Of a DNA stretch of 64,000 nucleotides, positions 1 through 10,974 are shown in pieces. The notes beneath the pieces were generated by a model that was not told where the DNA came from, did no database searches, and worked only from the letters and a program-made list of their open reading frames with translations. The stretch's first letter is position 1. The number at the start of each line of letters is the position of its first letter. Source of the DNA: Cumulibacter manganitolerans. GTDB lineage: Bacteria > Actinomycetota > Actinomycetes > Mycobacteriales > Antricoccaceae. Location of the stretch: the NCBI RefSeq assembly GCF_009602465.1, contig NZ_WBKP01000001.1, positions 120,782-184,781 of the forward strand, given 5' to 3'. The position numbers were made by a program, and so were the translations under genes.

Positions 1-1216
1 TCAGCGAGAAGTGCGGCACCGAGGAGTTCGAGACCGCGTTGATCAGCTTCGAGCCGTCCTTGATGATGCCGCCCTGCTCGTAGCGGGTGCCCACCATGAA
101 GCCGGTGATGTTGTGGATGAACAGCAGCGGGATCGACTGCTGGTTGCACAGCTGGATGAAGTGCGCGCCCTTCTGCGACTCCTCGCTGAACAGGATCCCG
201 TTGTTGCCCAAGATGCCGATGTCGCGGCCGTGCAGGCGCGCCCACCCGCAGACGAGGTTGCCGCCGTACAGCGGCTTGAACTCCTCGAACTCCGAGCCGT
301 CGACGGTCCGGGCGATCACCTCGCGGATGTCGTACGGCGTCCGCGGGTCGACCGACGGGACGCCGAGCAGCTCCTCGGCGTCGTACACCGGGTCCGGGCC
401 GGTCAGGCCGTCGGGCGCCGGGCGCGACATGCGCAGGTGGCGCATGATCTGCCGGCCCAGCGCGATCGCCTCGTGCTCGTCGCGGGCGAGGTAGTCCGCG
501 CTGCCGGACTGCCGGGCGTGCATCTCGGCGCCGCCGAGGGTCTCCTCGTCGGCGTCCTCGTTGGTCGCCATCTTGACCAGCGGGGGGCCGCCGAGGAACA
601 CCTGGGCGCCGCCCTTGACGAACACCGTGTAGTCGCTCATCCCGGGGACGTAGGCGCCGCCGGCGGTGGACGAGCCGAACACGAGCGCGATCGTCGGGAC
701 GCCGTTCTTGGACAGCCGGCTGATCTCCTTGAAGGAGGCGCCGCCCGGCACGAAGATCTGCGACTGGAACGGCAGGTCGGCGCCGCCGGACTCGGTGAGG
801 TTGATCAGCGGGAGCTTGTTGCGCCGCGCGACCTCGTAGCCCCGCAGCCCCTTGGCGACGCTCACCGGCGACTGGGAGCCGCCGCGGATGGTGGGGTCGT
901 TGGCCATGATGAGGCACTCGGTGCCCTCCACGACGCCGACGGCCGTGACGACGCCGCCGCCGAGCGGGTGCTCGGTGCCGTAGCCGGCCAGCGGCGACAG
1001 CTCCAGCAGCGCCGAGCCGCGGTCGACGAGCAGCTCCACGCGCTCGCGGGCGAGCAGCTTGCCGCGCTGGCGGTGCCGAGCGACGTATTTCTCACCTCCG
1101 CCGGCCAGAACCTTCGTATTCTCGGCGTTGATCTCGCCTAGCATGTCCAGCATCGCTTCGCGGTTCGCTGTGTACTCGCGGGATCTGGTGTCGAGCCGTG
1201 AATGGATCGGCGGCAC
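1..1216 (-). CDS. acyl-CoA carboxylase carboxyltransferase (beta) subunit, cut by window edge
   Basis: Carboxyltransferase subunit of a biotin-dependent acyl-CoA carboxylase; it moves CO2 from carboxybiotin to an acyl-CoA. The closest type appears to be 3-methylcrotonyl-CoA carboxylase (leucine/isovalerate breakdown), but propionyl- or geranyl-CoA specificity cannot be excluded. Only about 405 N-terminal residues of a usual ~530 are inside the window. Visible: the N-terminal ANREAML and GEKYVARHRQRGKLLARER blocks, the acyl-CoA binding GGSQSPVSVAKG region, GSSTAGGAYVPGMSDY, and in the C-terminal half HNITGFMVG. The GTG start at 1216 is chosen because GGAGGG lies about 6 bases upstream and because the family's usual N-terminal extension is then included; an internal ATG at 1153 would remove it. 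It is divergent from a TetR regulator, with shared control DNA at 1217-1329. Confidence 0.9.
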   Translation of the reverse strand, partial: MPPIHSRLDTRSREYTANREAMLDMLGEINAENTKVLAGGGEKYVARHRQRGKLLARERVELLVDRGSALLELSPLAGYGTEHPLGGGVVTAVGVVEGTECLIMANDPTIRGGSQSPVSVAKGLRGYEVARRNKLPLINLTESGGADLPFQSQIFVPGGASFKEISRLSKNGVPTIALVFGSSTAGGAYVPGMSDYTVFVKGGAQVFLGGPPLVKMATNEDADEETLGGAEMHARQSGSADYLARDEHEAIALGRQIMRHLRMSRPAPDGLTGPDPVYDAEELLGVPSVDPRTPYDIREVIARTVDGSEFEEFKPLYGGNLVCGWARLHGRDIGILGNNGILFSEESQKGAHFIQLCNQQSIPLLFIHNITGFMVGTRYEQGGIIKDGSKLINAVSNSSVPHFSL

Positions 1217-1274
1217 AGGCCCTCCAAGGGACGAGGTGGATTGGTGCGGCGCTCCCGGCCACTCTGGTGCAAAC

Positions 1275-1303
1275 ATGACAAGGGTGTCAAGTCGCGTTAG
1301 GCT
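1275..1303 (+). promoter_or_regulatory. divergent promoter region with TGACA-N4-TGTCA operator
   Basis: On the + strand ATGACA (1275-1280), a 17-bp spacer and TAGGCT (1298-1303) form a plausible sigma-70 promoter for the TetR gene. The palindrome TGACA-aggg-TGTCA (1276-1289) covers the -35 element. Read on the minus strand the same bases give a perfect TTGACA (1290-1285), with CAGAGT 18 bp downstream as a possible -10 for the carboxylase gene. One repressor bound here could block both directions. The same layout recurs at 43867-43895. Confidence 0.6.
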
Positions 1304-1329
1304 GGGTCAGGAGAGAGGGAGTCGACGCC

Positions 1330-1980
1330 ATGACCAAGCCACCGCCGGCGGCACTGACGGACGCGCATTCCGTCCTCGCCGAGACGCAGCCGGCGACCGA
1401 GCGTGGACGTCGCAAGCGCGCCGCGATCGTCGCCGCGGCCCGGGAGGTCTTCGAGGAGTCCGGCTTCAAGGACGCCCGGATCGCCGACATCGCCAAGAAG
1501 GCCGGTGCGTCGTACGGCTCCTTCTACACGTACTTCGAGTCGAAGGAAGAGATCTTCCGCGAGGTCGTGCGCGAGGTGACCAGCGAGATGTTCGAGTTCT
1601 CGCGGCCGCGCACCGCCAGCGACGACCCGGTCGAGCGCATCGAGGTGGCCAACCGCAAGTACGTGGAGGCCTATGCGCGCAACGCCCGCATGATGACCGT
1701 CATGGTCGAGGTGACGGCGTACGACGACTTCACCCGCCAGCTGTCGGTCGAGATCCGCGAGCGGTTCGTGACCCGCAACGCCGAGGGCATCAAGCGCCTG
1801 CAGTCCCAGGGCCTGGTCGACAAGAAGATCGACCCGCGCGTCGCCGCCGACGTCCTCGGCGGCATGATCGAGCGCTTCGCGCAGATCTGGGTCGAGTCGC
1901 GGACGCAGGCCGAGATCGACGCAGCCGTCCCGATCCTCACCCGGATCTGGACCCGCGGCCTCGGCCTCGCCGAGAACTGA
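1330..1980 (+). CDS. TetR/AcrR family transcriptional regulator
   Basis: A 216-residue one-component repressor. The N-terminal helix-turn-helix is typical of TetR proteins (RKRAAIVAAAREVFEESGF, then IADIAKKAGASYGSFYTYF, then SKEEIF, residues ~27-75). The C-terminal ligand/dimer domain is helical and not diagnostic. GGGAG precedes the ATG. It is divergent from an acyl-CoA carboxylase gene and a TGACA-N4-TGTCA palindrome sits in between, so autoregulation and control of the carboxylase are likely. Matching sites occur before the acyl-CoA dehydrogenase at 6402 and the ligase at 43929. By analogy with other TetR regulators of acid catabolism the ligand may be an acyl-CoA; this is inference. Confidence 0.9.
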   Translation: MTKPPPAALTDAHSVLAETQPATERGRRKRAAIVAAAREVFEESGFKDARIADIAKKAGASYGSFYTYFESKEEIFREVVREVTSEMFEFSRPRTASDDPVERIEVANRKYVEAYARNARMMTVMVEVTAYDDFTRQLSVEIRERFVTRNAEGIKRLQSQGLVDKKIDPRVAADVLGGMIERFAQIWVESRTQAEIDAAVPILTRIWTRGLGLAEN

Positions 1981-2184
1981 TCCGACCACGGGCGGTCTTC
2001 CCGTGGCACGGATCCGGCCGTGGAGGCGCGGCTTCGCGAGGCCGATCCGGGCCGGTCGTCGCGTTCCTCCGCCGGACCAGACCTGGCGGCGCGGCCTCGT
2101 GCGGCTCACCTGCCCCGCCGGCTGGGCTTTCCCGGCTCGTCGGCAGCGCCTAGGGTCTGGGTCATCGACGACAGGAGCAGGCCG

Positions 2185-3012
2185 ATGACGCAGATCAACC
2201 TTCCGATGCCGAGCCGCCGGCCGCAGGACACGCCGCCCGCGCGGCTCGAGGCGGGGAGCACCGACTGGGCCGCCCTGATGGACCGGCTCAACGCCCTCCT
2301 GCGGCTGCGCACCACGCCGGTCGCGATGAAGCTCTTCGAGACGGTCGAGGAGATGGAGGCCGTACCGAAGATCCGCCGTCCGAAGGCGATCCACACGACC
2401 GATCAGATCGTCGCGCAGGCGGCCCGGATCGGCTTCACCATGGGCATCACCAACGACGACCTTGTCGGGCCGCAGTGCGGCGCCGTGATCGGCCTGCACC
2501 CCCGCGACGAGCAGTGGCTCTCCGGTGACCGGATGGCCGGGGTGTGGTTCGCCGACCAGGAGCAGGCGTCGCTGCACCAGCACGCGATGGACACCGTCCC
2601 GGACGGCATCTACCAGGCGATGGCGGTGTCACCGGTGAGCAGCGGCCGGCTCGACCCGCCGGACGTCGTGCTGATCTACGCGACGCCGGCGCAGTCGATC
2701 CTGATGATCAACGGGCTGCAGTGGGCGGGCTACAAGAAGTTCGAGTGGTCGTGCGTGGGGGAGTCCTCCTGTGCGGACTCGTGGGGTCGCGCGCTCGCGC
2801 GCCGCGAGCCGTCCATGTCGATCCCTTGCTACGCCGAGCGCCGGTACGGCGGCGTCCTCGAGGACGAGCTGCTGCTCGCGCTGCCGCCGGAGTACCTCCC
2901 GGGCATGCTCGACGGGCTGGATGCGCTCAGCCGCAACGGCTTCCGGTACCCGATCCCGCAGTACGGCATCCAGAGCGACGCGCGGGCCGGCCTCGGCGCC
3001 TCATACGGCTGA
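2185..3012 (+). CDS. DUF169 family protein
   Basis: A 275-residue protein of the DUF169 family, whose function is unknown. Recognised by LRTTPVAMKLFET near the N-terminus, a central QCGAVIGL block, and the FEWSCVGESSCADSW and SIPCYAERRYGG blocks. Four cysteines (98, 190, 196, 215) sit in the conserved blocks and could bind a metal or cluster, which is inference. The ATG at 2185 is preceded by AGGAGC at 2172-2177; the reading frame is open further upstream, but that stretch is arginine/proline-rich and unlikely to be coding. The gene stands alone, 204 bp after the TetR gene and convergent with the acyl-CoA ligase. Confidence 0.8.
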   Translation: MTQINLPMPSRRPQDTPPARLEAGSTDWAALMDRLNALLRLRTTPVAMKLFETVEEMEAVPKIRRPKAIHTTDQIVAQAARIGFTMGITNDDLVGPQCGAVIGLHPRDEQWLSGDRMAGVWFADQEQASLHQHAMDTVPDGIYQAMAVSPVSSGRLDPPDVVLIYATPAQSILMINGLQWAGYKKFEWSCVGESSCADSWGRALARREPSMSIPCYAERRYGGVLEDELLLALPPEYLPGMLDGLDALSRNGFRYPIPQYGIQSDARAGLGASYG

Positions 3013-3225
3013 CCCGCCTCGGCGCGCGGCTGTGGGGACTTCGCCCGCAGCCGCTCGGCGCGGCCGAGCCACTCCGGAAAACGTCACCCTGGAGACGCCT
3101 TGGCCACTCCGGGTGCGCAAGGCCCCGCAATCGCGACGGTTTCCGGGCGACCCCAGGGAGACGGGGTCGTGGGATGCGCGCGTCGGGTGCTTGTGGGGCC
3201 GCTTCGGAGCGCTTGGACGGCGCGG
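3013..3225. other. intergenic region between convergent genes
   Basis: No coding potential is seen. It has a 10-bp direct repeat (GCCACTCCGG at 3068-3077 and 3103-3112) and, on the minus strand at 3088-3074, the 15-mer GGTGACGTTTTCCGG that recurs exactly at 59793-59807. Confidence 0.5.
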
Positions 3226-4809
3226 CTAGGTGAGCTTGCGCAGCTCGTGCTTCTGCACCTTGCCGGTCGCGGTCTTGGGCAGCGCCTTGACCAGCTCGAC
3301 CCGCTTGGGCACCTTGAAGCCGCCGAGGCGCTCCTTGCAGTGCGCGATGACGCCCTCGGGCGTGACGTCGGTGCCGTCGGTGACGACGAACGCGGTGACC
3401 GCCTCGCCCCAGCGGTCGTCCGGGACGCCGATCACGCCGCAGTCGACGATGTGCGGATGCTCCAGGATGGTCCGCTCGACCTCCATGGACGACACGTTCT
3501 CACCGCCGGACTTGATCATGTCCTTCGAGCGGTCGGTGAACCAGACGACTCCGTCGTCGTCCTTGTAGCCGAGGTCGCCGGTGCGCAGCCAGCCGCCGCG
3601 GAACACCTCGGTGTTCACCTCGCCGCGGTTCCAGTAGCCGCGCATCACCTGGGCGCCGCGGTACACGATCTCGCCGTGCTCGCCGCGCGGCACCAGGGTG
3701 CCCTCGGGCGAGATGATCCGGGTGTCGACGGTGCACACCGGCGGCCCCCAGGACGCCGTGGCGGTGAACTCGTGCTCCGGGAACTGGAACACCGTCGGCG
3801 GCACGCACTCGGTCATTCCGGAGCCCAGCAGCGCGTGCCCGTTGGGGAACAGCGCCTTGATCCGCTTGATGCGCTCATCGGGCATCTGCGCCATCGCGTA
3901 CATGCAGAACCGGACGCTGTCGTAGGTCTTGCCCTTGGTGCGCGGGTTCTGCAGCAGCAGCTCGTACATGTGCGGCAGCAGCATGATGTGCGTGAGCCCG
4001 TCGTTCTCCAGCGAGTCGACGAACTGGTCGGGATCGAACCCCGGCAGCGCGACGACTGTGCCGCCGGTGGCCAGCGTGGGCATCGTCAGCACGTTCAGCG
4101 CGGTGGTGTGGAACATCGGCACGATCACGCCGAACACGCTCGGCTCGTTGCTCCACCGGTGGCCGGCCGTGATGGCGGTCGTCAGGCAGGCCACCACGAC
4201 GGACACGTGGCTGGTCAGCACGCCCTTCGGCCGGGACGTCGTTCCGCTGGAGTACAGGCACTGCAGGATGTCGCGGTCGTCGACCTGCACCTCCAGCAGC
4301 GATCCGTCGCCGTCGGCGAGGTCGTCCCACGACACCGTGTCGATGCCGCCGACCTGCGCGGGCGCGTCGCCGCGGACGACGATGCGGGTGACCTGCGGCA
4401 GCTCGGCGATGATCTGCTCCACGATGCCGAGGTACGGGCTGTCGACCACGAGCGTGCCGACCTCGGCGTCGGCGAGGCAGAACCGGATCTCGTCGGGTGC
4501 CTGCGCGAGGTTGATCGGCAGGCTGATGATCCCCGCCTTCGCGCACCCGTAGTACGTGGCCATGAACTGCCACGAGTTGCCCATGATGAACCCGACCGGC
4601 TCCTGGCGGCGTACGCCGAGGCCGAGCAGGCCGCGGCCGACGGCGTTCGCCGTGCGCTCGAGCTCGGCGTAGGTGACCGTCCCGGCCGCGTCCTTGATGG
4701 CCACGCGGTCGGGGAACTGCTCGGCGGAGCGGGTCAGCATGTCACCGACCACGCACCTCCCCGCGAGGTTGTAGTCGAGCGCGGACACGCCGGAGACATC
4801 GGGCTGCAT
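3226..4809 (-). CDS. AMP-forming acyl-CoA ligase (ANL superfamily)
   Basis: A 527-residue adenylate-forming enzyme that activates a carboxylic acid to the acyl-adenylate and then the CoA thioester. Seen: the P-loop-like motif YSSGTTSRPKGV (residues ~190-202), the GSGMTE adenine motif, WLRTGDLGYKDDDG, DRSKDMIKSGGENV (hinge) and the C-terminal lysine in TATGKVQKHEL. The substrate cannot be read from sequence. ATG 4809 is chosen for its strong GAGGAGG; upstream in-frame codons do not look coding. Transcribed divergently from fumC, with about 120 bp between them. It is one of six such ligases in this window. Confidence 0.88.
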   Translation of the reverse strand: MQPDVSGVSALDYNLAGRCVVGDMLTRSAEQFPDRVAIKDAAGTVTYAELERTANAVGRGLLGLGVRRQEPVGFIMGNSWQFMATYYGCAKAGIISLPINLAQAPDEIRFCLADAEVGTLVVDSPYLGIVEQIIAELPQVTRIVVRGDAPAQVGGIDTVSWDDLADGDGSLLEVQVDDRDILQCLYSSGTTSRPKGVLTSHVSVVVACLTTAITAGHRWSNEPSVFGVIVPMFHTTALNVLTMPTLATGGTVVALPGFDPDQFVDSLENDGLTHIMLLPHMYELLLQNPRTKGKTYDSVRFCMYAMAQMPDERIKRIKALFPNGHALLGSGMTECVPPTVFQFPEHEFTATASWGPPVCTVDTRIISPEGTLVPRGEHGEIVYRGAQVMRGYWNRGEVNTEVFRGGWLRTGDLGYKDDDGVVWFTDRSKDMIKSGGENVSSMEVERTILEHPHIVDCGVIGVPDDRWGEAVTAFVVTDGTDVTPEGVIAHCKERLGGFKVPKRVELVKALPKTATGKVQKHELRKLT

Positions 4810-4931
4810 GGGACCTCCTCGTTGGGCTTGCCGTGATTGTGCCTGATGACGCCCGGTTTGCCACCGTCCGTGGACGGACGCCCGCGCGGGGCGGGTAACG
4901 CCGAAGGACCGATGAGGCATACGGTCGGGGC

Positions 4932-6326
<1,395 letters not shown>

Positions 6327-6363
6327 GCGGCGCGGCCGGTGGATTCCGTCTCGTCGGCTTGCA

Positions 6364-6385
6364 TGCTAACTTGACACGCAAGTCA
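6364..6385 (+). promoter_or_regulatory. extended -10 promoter with TGAC-N6-GTCA operator
   Basis: TG-C-TAACTT (6364-6372) resembles an extended -10. It is followed directly by TGACA-cgca-AGTCA (6372-6385), within a slightly larger dyad TTGAC-N6-GTCAA (6371-6386). The dyad would cover the start point of the acyl-CoA dehydrogenase transcript, a classic repressor position, and it matches the sites at 1276 and 43868 apart from one arm base. Confidence 0.5.
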
Positions 6386-6401
6386 ACTTGGGGAGTCTCG
6401 T

Positions 6402-7547
6402 ATGCAGTTCACCGCTGAGCACAACGCGTTCCGTGAGATGGTGCGGAGCTTCGTGGCCAAGGAGCTCACGCCGCACGCCGACGAGTGGGAGAAGGCGGGG
6501 ATCTTCCCGGCGCACGAGGTCTTCAAGAAGGCCGGTGACCTCGGGCTGCTGGGCATCGAGTACGACGAGGAGTACGGCGGTCTCGGGGCCGATCACCTCT
6601 ACACGATGATCGCCGTGGAGGAGATCGGCCGGATGCCGTGCGGTGGCGTGCCGATGGCCTTCGGCGTCCAGATGATGATGGCGACGCCGTCGCTGCACAA
6701 GCACGGCTCGCCGGAGCTGAAGGAGAAGTACCTGCGTCCGGCGATCGCCGGAGACATGGTCACCTCGATCGCCGTCACCGAGCCGGACGCCGGCTCGGAC
6801 GTGGCGTCGCTGCGCACCCGCGCCGTGCAGGACGGCGACGACTGGGTCATCAACGGCTCGAAGATCTACATCACCTCCGGCACCCAGTCCGACTGGCTGT
6901 GCCTGCTCGCCCGCACCTCGAACGAGGGCGGCTACCGCGGCATGTCGCAGATCATCGTGCCGCGCGACTCGCCGGGCCTGGAGGTCGTGCGCAAGCTCGA
7001 CAAGTACGGCATGCACTCCTCGGACACCGCCGAGCTGTCGTTCGTGGACGTGCGGGTGCCGGTCTCGAACACCATCGGCGAGATCGGGCGGGGCTTCCAG
7101 CAGCAGATGGAGCAGTTCGTCGTGGAGCGGATGTTCGCCTCCTACGGCAAGGCCGACTCCATGCAGCGCGCGCTCGACAGGACCGCGGAGTACCTCAAGC
7201 AGCGCGTCGTCAAGGGCAAGCCGTTGATCGCCAGCGACTACGTCGCCTACAAGCTCGCCGACCTCTCCGCGCAGATCGACGTCTTCCGCGCGCACGCGCA
7301 CGCCATGGCCGAGAAGTTCGCCGCGGGTGGAGACACCACCCGCGAGGCGACGATCTCGAAGCTGATCGGTGCCCGGCTGGCCCGCGAGGTCGGCGACTGG
7401 TGCCTGCAGTTCCACGGCGGCATGGGCTACATGGAGGACTTTTGGGTCGCCCGATACGTCCGCGACACGCGCCTCGGCTCGATCGGCGGCGGCAGCGACG
7501 AGACGATGCTGCAGGTGCTCGCCCGCATCGACGGCTTCACCCCCTGA
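6402..7547 (+). CDS. acyl-CoA dehydrogenase
   Basis: A 381-residue FAD enzyme catalysing alpha,beta-dehydrogenation of an acyl-CoA, passing electrons to ETF. Seen: the AVTEPDAGSDVASLRTRA flavin/substrate loop (residues ~124-141), WVINGSKIYITSG, and the C-terminal QFHGGMGYMEDFWVARYVRDTR. The usual C-terminal base motif EGT is replaced by IGGGSDE, as in isovaleryl- and long-chain-type enzymes. The catalytic glutamate is then probably in the helix containing VVERMFASYG. Substrate not assignable. GGGGAG precedes the ATG. Followed by a hairpin that probably terminates it. Confidence 0.92.
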   Translation: MQFTAEHNAFREMVRSFVAKELTPHADEWEKAGIFPAHEVFKKAGDLGLLGIEYDEEYGGLGADHLYTMIAVEEIGRMPCGGVPMAFGVQMMMATPSLHKHGSPELKEKYLRPAIAGDMVTSIAVTEPDAGSDVASLRTRAVQDGDDWVINGSKIYITSGTQSDWLCLLARTSNEGGYRGMSQIIVPRDSPGLEVVRKLDKYGMHSSDTAELSFVDVRVPVSNTIGEIGRGFQQQMEQFVVERMFASYGKADSMQRALDRTAEYLKQRVVKGKPLIASDYVAYKLADLSAQIDVFRAHAHAMAEKFAAGGDTTREATISKLIGARLAREVGDWCLQFHGGMGYMEDFWVARYVRDTRLGSIGGGSDETMLQVLARIDGFTP

Positions 7548-7564
7548 CCCTGCTGGTCGCCGAT

Positions 7565-7655
7565 GCGGTGGCTTGCGCCCCGCTATCAGTCGTTTAGCGG
7601 GGCACAACCCACCGCGAGAGCGGTGAGCGGGGCGTAACCCACCGCGAGAGCGAGG
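7565..7655. repeat. intergenic hairpin repeat with 30-bp right-arm duplication (copy 1)
   Basis: Arms 7565-7585 and 7595-7615 pair over 21 bp with two mismatches around a 9-nt loop. The right arm (AGCGGGGCacAACCCACCGC) is repeated in tandem exactly 30 bp later from 7626. The same design occurs at 21806-21894, and a longer hairpin of the same family at 33925-33979. It follows the acyl-CoA dehydrogenase stop codon and probably acts as a terminator. Confidence 0.75.
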
Positions 7656-7683
7656 GCTGGCGTGGTGATGAAGAGGACCTTAA

Positions 7684-7696
7684 TGTCGACTCGACA
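7684..7696. promoter_or_regulatory. 13-bp perfect palindrome upstream of acyl-CoA ligase
   Basis: TGTCGA-c-TCGACA is a perfect dyad 26 bases before the ligase ATG. It is a candidate operator, but differs from the TGACA-N4-TGTCA sites, so a different regulator may bind. Confidence 0.4.
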
Positions 7697-7721
7697 CTCG
7701 GCCCGGTAGGAAGTGAGCGCC

Positions 7722-9272
<1,551 letters not shown>

Positions 9273-9289
9273 CCACCACCGGGGGGACT

Positions 9290-10843
9290 ATGACGACGTA
9301 TCCGCAGCTGCTCGACGAGCGCGCGAAGAGCAGCCCGGACAAGGTGTTCCTGCGCGCCGACTCGGCGCGCGGCCCCATGACCGCGGTCACCTTCGCCGAG
9401 CTGGCGCAGCGCTCGCGGCAGGTCGCCGCCGGGCTGCAGGGCGCCGGCCTGCGGGTCGGGGACCGGGTGGCGATCGCCGCCCCCAACCAGATCGAGTGGC
9501 TCGAGCTGTTCTTCGGCACGGTGCGGGCCGGAATGGTCGTGGTGACGCTGAACGTGCGCTACCGCGAGTCCGAGCTCGAGTACATGCTCGGCCAGTCCGG
9601 CGCCAAGGCGGTGGTGTCCTCGGCGCAGCTCGGCGACTTCGACTACGTCCGGCTGTACGCGGGCCTCGCCGAGCGGCTGCCCACCGTCGAGCACTACTAC
9701 TTCATCGGCGAGCTGGACGCCGGCACGCGCATCGGGTCGACCGAGGCCAGGCCCTTCGAGGCGTTGTACGCCGACCCGGCCGGGTACGTCGAGGCCGACG
9801 TGCGACCCGAGGACCCGGCCGTCATCCTCTACACCTCCGGCACCACCGGCCGCCCCAAGGGCGCGACCCTGACGCACGCCTCGATGATCGCCTCGGCCAC
9901 GGCCCAGCGCGACCACACCGGCTTCGGGCCGGACAACGTGCAGATCACCTGCATGCCGTTGAACCACGTCGGCGGGATCACCTGTGCGGTGAGCACCGGG
10001 CTGGTCGGCGGCGGCGAGGTCGTGATGCTGCCGGCGTTCTCCCCGGAGGCCGCGATCGCCGCCATCGCGCAGTACGGCGGCACGAACTTCGGCGGCGTGC
10101 CGACGATGTGGAAGCTGATGATCGACCACCCGTCGTTCGCATCGTACGACGTGAGCTCGCTGCAGGAGGCGGTCATCGGCGGATCGAACGCCGACCCGAC
10201 GCTGTGCCGGCAGATCGTCGAGCGCTTCCCGTCGGCGAAGCTGACCAACCTCTACGGCCTCTCCGAGAGCTCCGGCGCGGCGATCCTCTCGGCGCACGAC
10301 GACGGCGTCGAGGAGGTCTCGACGTACATCGGCGTCCCGATCGGTGGCGTCGAGGCGCGCATCGTCGACGTGACCGGCGACGTGCTCGAGCCGGGCAGCG
10401 AGGGCGAGCTGCAGATCCGGTGCGCCGGCGTCGCCGCGGGCTACTGGGAGAAGCCGGAGGAGACGGCCGCGACGTTCCTGGCCGACGGATGGCTGGCCAC
10501 GGGCGACATGGGCCTGATGACCCAGGACGGACACGTGCAGCTCAAGGGCCGGCTGAAGGAGATGTACGTCCAGGGCGGCTACAACGTCTATCCGGTCGAG
10601 GTCGAGAACCTGCTGTGCAGCCATCCCGCCGTCGCGATGGCCGCGGGCATCGGGGTCGCCGATCCGGTGCTCGGTGAGGTGGGCCGCTACTTCGTCATCA
10701 AGCAGGGCGAGGTCACCGAGGACGAGCTCATCGGGTTCTGCCGGGGCCGGCTGGCCGACTACAAGGTGCCGCGCCAGGTCGTGTTCGTCGACGAGCTGCC
10801 GATGACGCCCGCCGGGAAGATCGCCAAGGCGCAGCTGCGGTAG
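9290..10843 (+). CDS. AMP-forming acyl-CoA ligase
   Basis: A 517-residue ANL-superfamily ligase, second of a tandem pair. Seen: LYTSGTTGRPKGATL (residues ~177-191), the YGLSESSG adenine-pocket motif, GWLATGDMG, LKGRLKEMYVQGGYNVYP and TPAGKIAKAQLR at the C-terminus with the catalytic lysine. The hinge reads KGRLKEM rather than the more usual DRKKDM. Two starts are possible: ATG 9269 overlapping the upstream stop, or ATG 9290 with GGGGGG 4-5 bases upstream; the latter is preferred. The pair probably forms an operon. Confidence 0.88.
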   Translation: MTTYPQLLDERAKSSPDKVFLRADSARGPMTAVTFAELAQRSRQVAAGLQGAGLRVGDRVAIAAPNQIEWLELFFGTVRAGMVVVTLNVRYRESELEYMLGQSGAKAVVSSAQLGDFDYVRLYAGLAERLPTVEHYYFIGELDAGTRIGSTEARPFEALYADPAGYVEADVRPEDPAVILYTSGTTGRPKGATLTHASMIASATAQRDHTGFGPDNVQITCMPLNHVGGITCAVSTGLVGGGEVVMLPAFSPEAAIAAIAQYGGTNFGGVPTMWKLMIDHPSFASYDVSSLQEAVIGGSNADPTLCRQIVERFPSAKLTNLYGLSESSGAAILSAHDDGVEEVSTYIGVPIGGVEARIVDVTGDVLEPGSEGELQIRCAGVAAGYWEKPEETAATFLADGWLATGDMGLMTQDGHVQLKGRLKEMYVQGGYNVYPVEVENLLCSHPAVAMAAGIGVADPVLGEVGRYFVIKQGEVTEDELIGFCRGRLADYKVPRQVVFVDELPMTPAGKIAKAQLR

Positions 10844-10974
10844 GCCTCCGGCCGGGCCGCGGTGGATCGCCGAGGCGTGGCCGCGCCGGGCCTCGGCCGG
10901 GCAGATCGCCGCGGCGCGCCGCCGCGTCTCGCGGGACGGACCGGCAGCGACGCCGAATCAGGGAGGATGGGCGG

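Noticed and set aside
12..1141. A plus-strand open frame at the window start
   Set aside because: Antisense of the acyl-CoA carboxylase subunit, which has all family blocks on the minus strand.
7684..7696. Fourth copy of the TGACA-N4-TGTCA operator
   Set aside because: The palindrome is TGTCGA-c-TCGACA, with opposite half-site order and different spacing.
10862..10974. Small gene before treY
   Set aside because: Arg/Ala-rich frame with no ribosome binding site; likely leader DNA.
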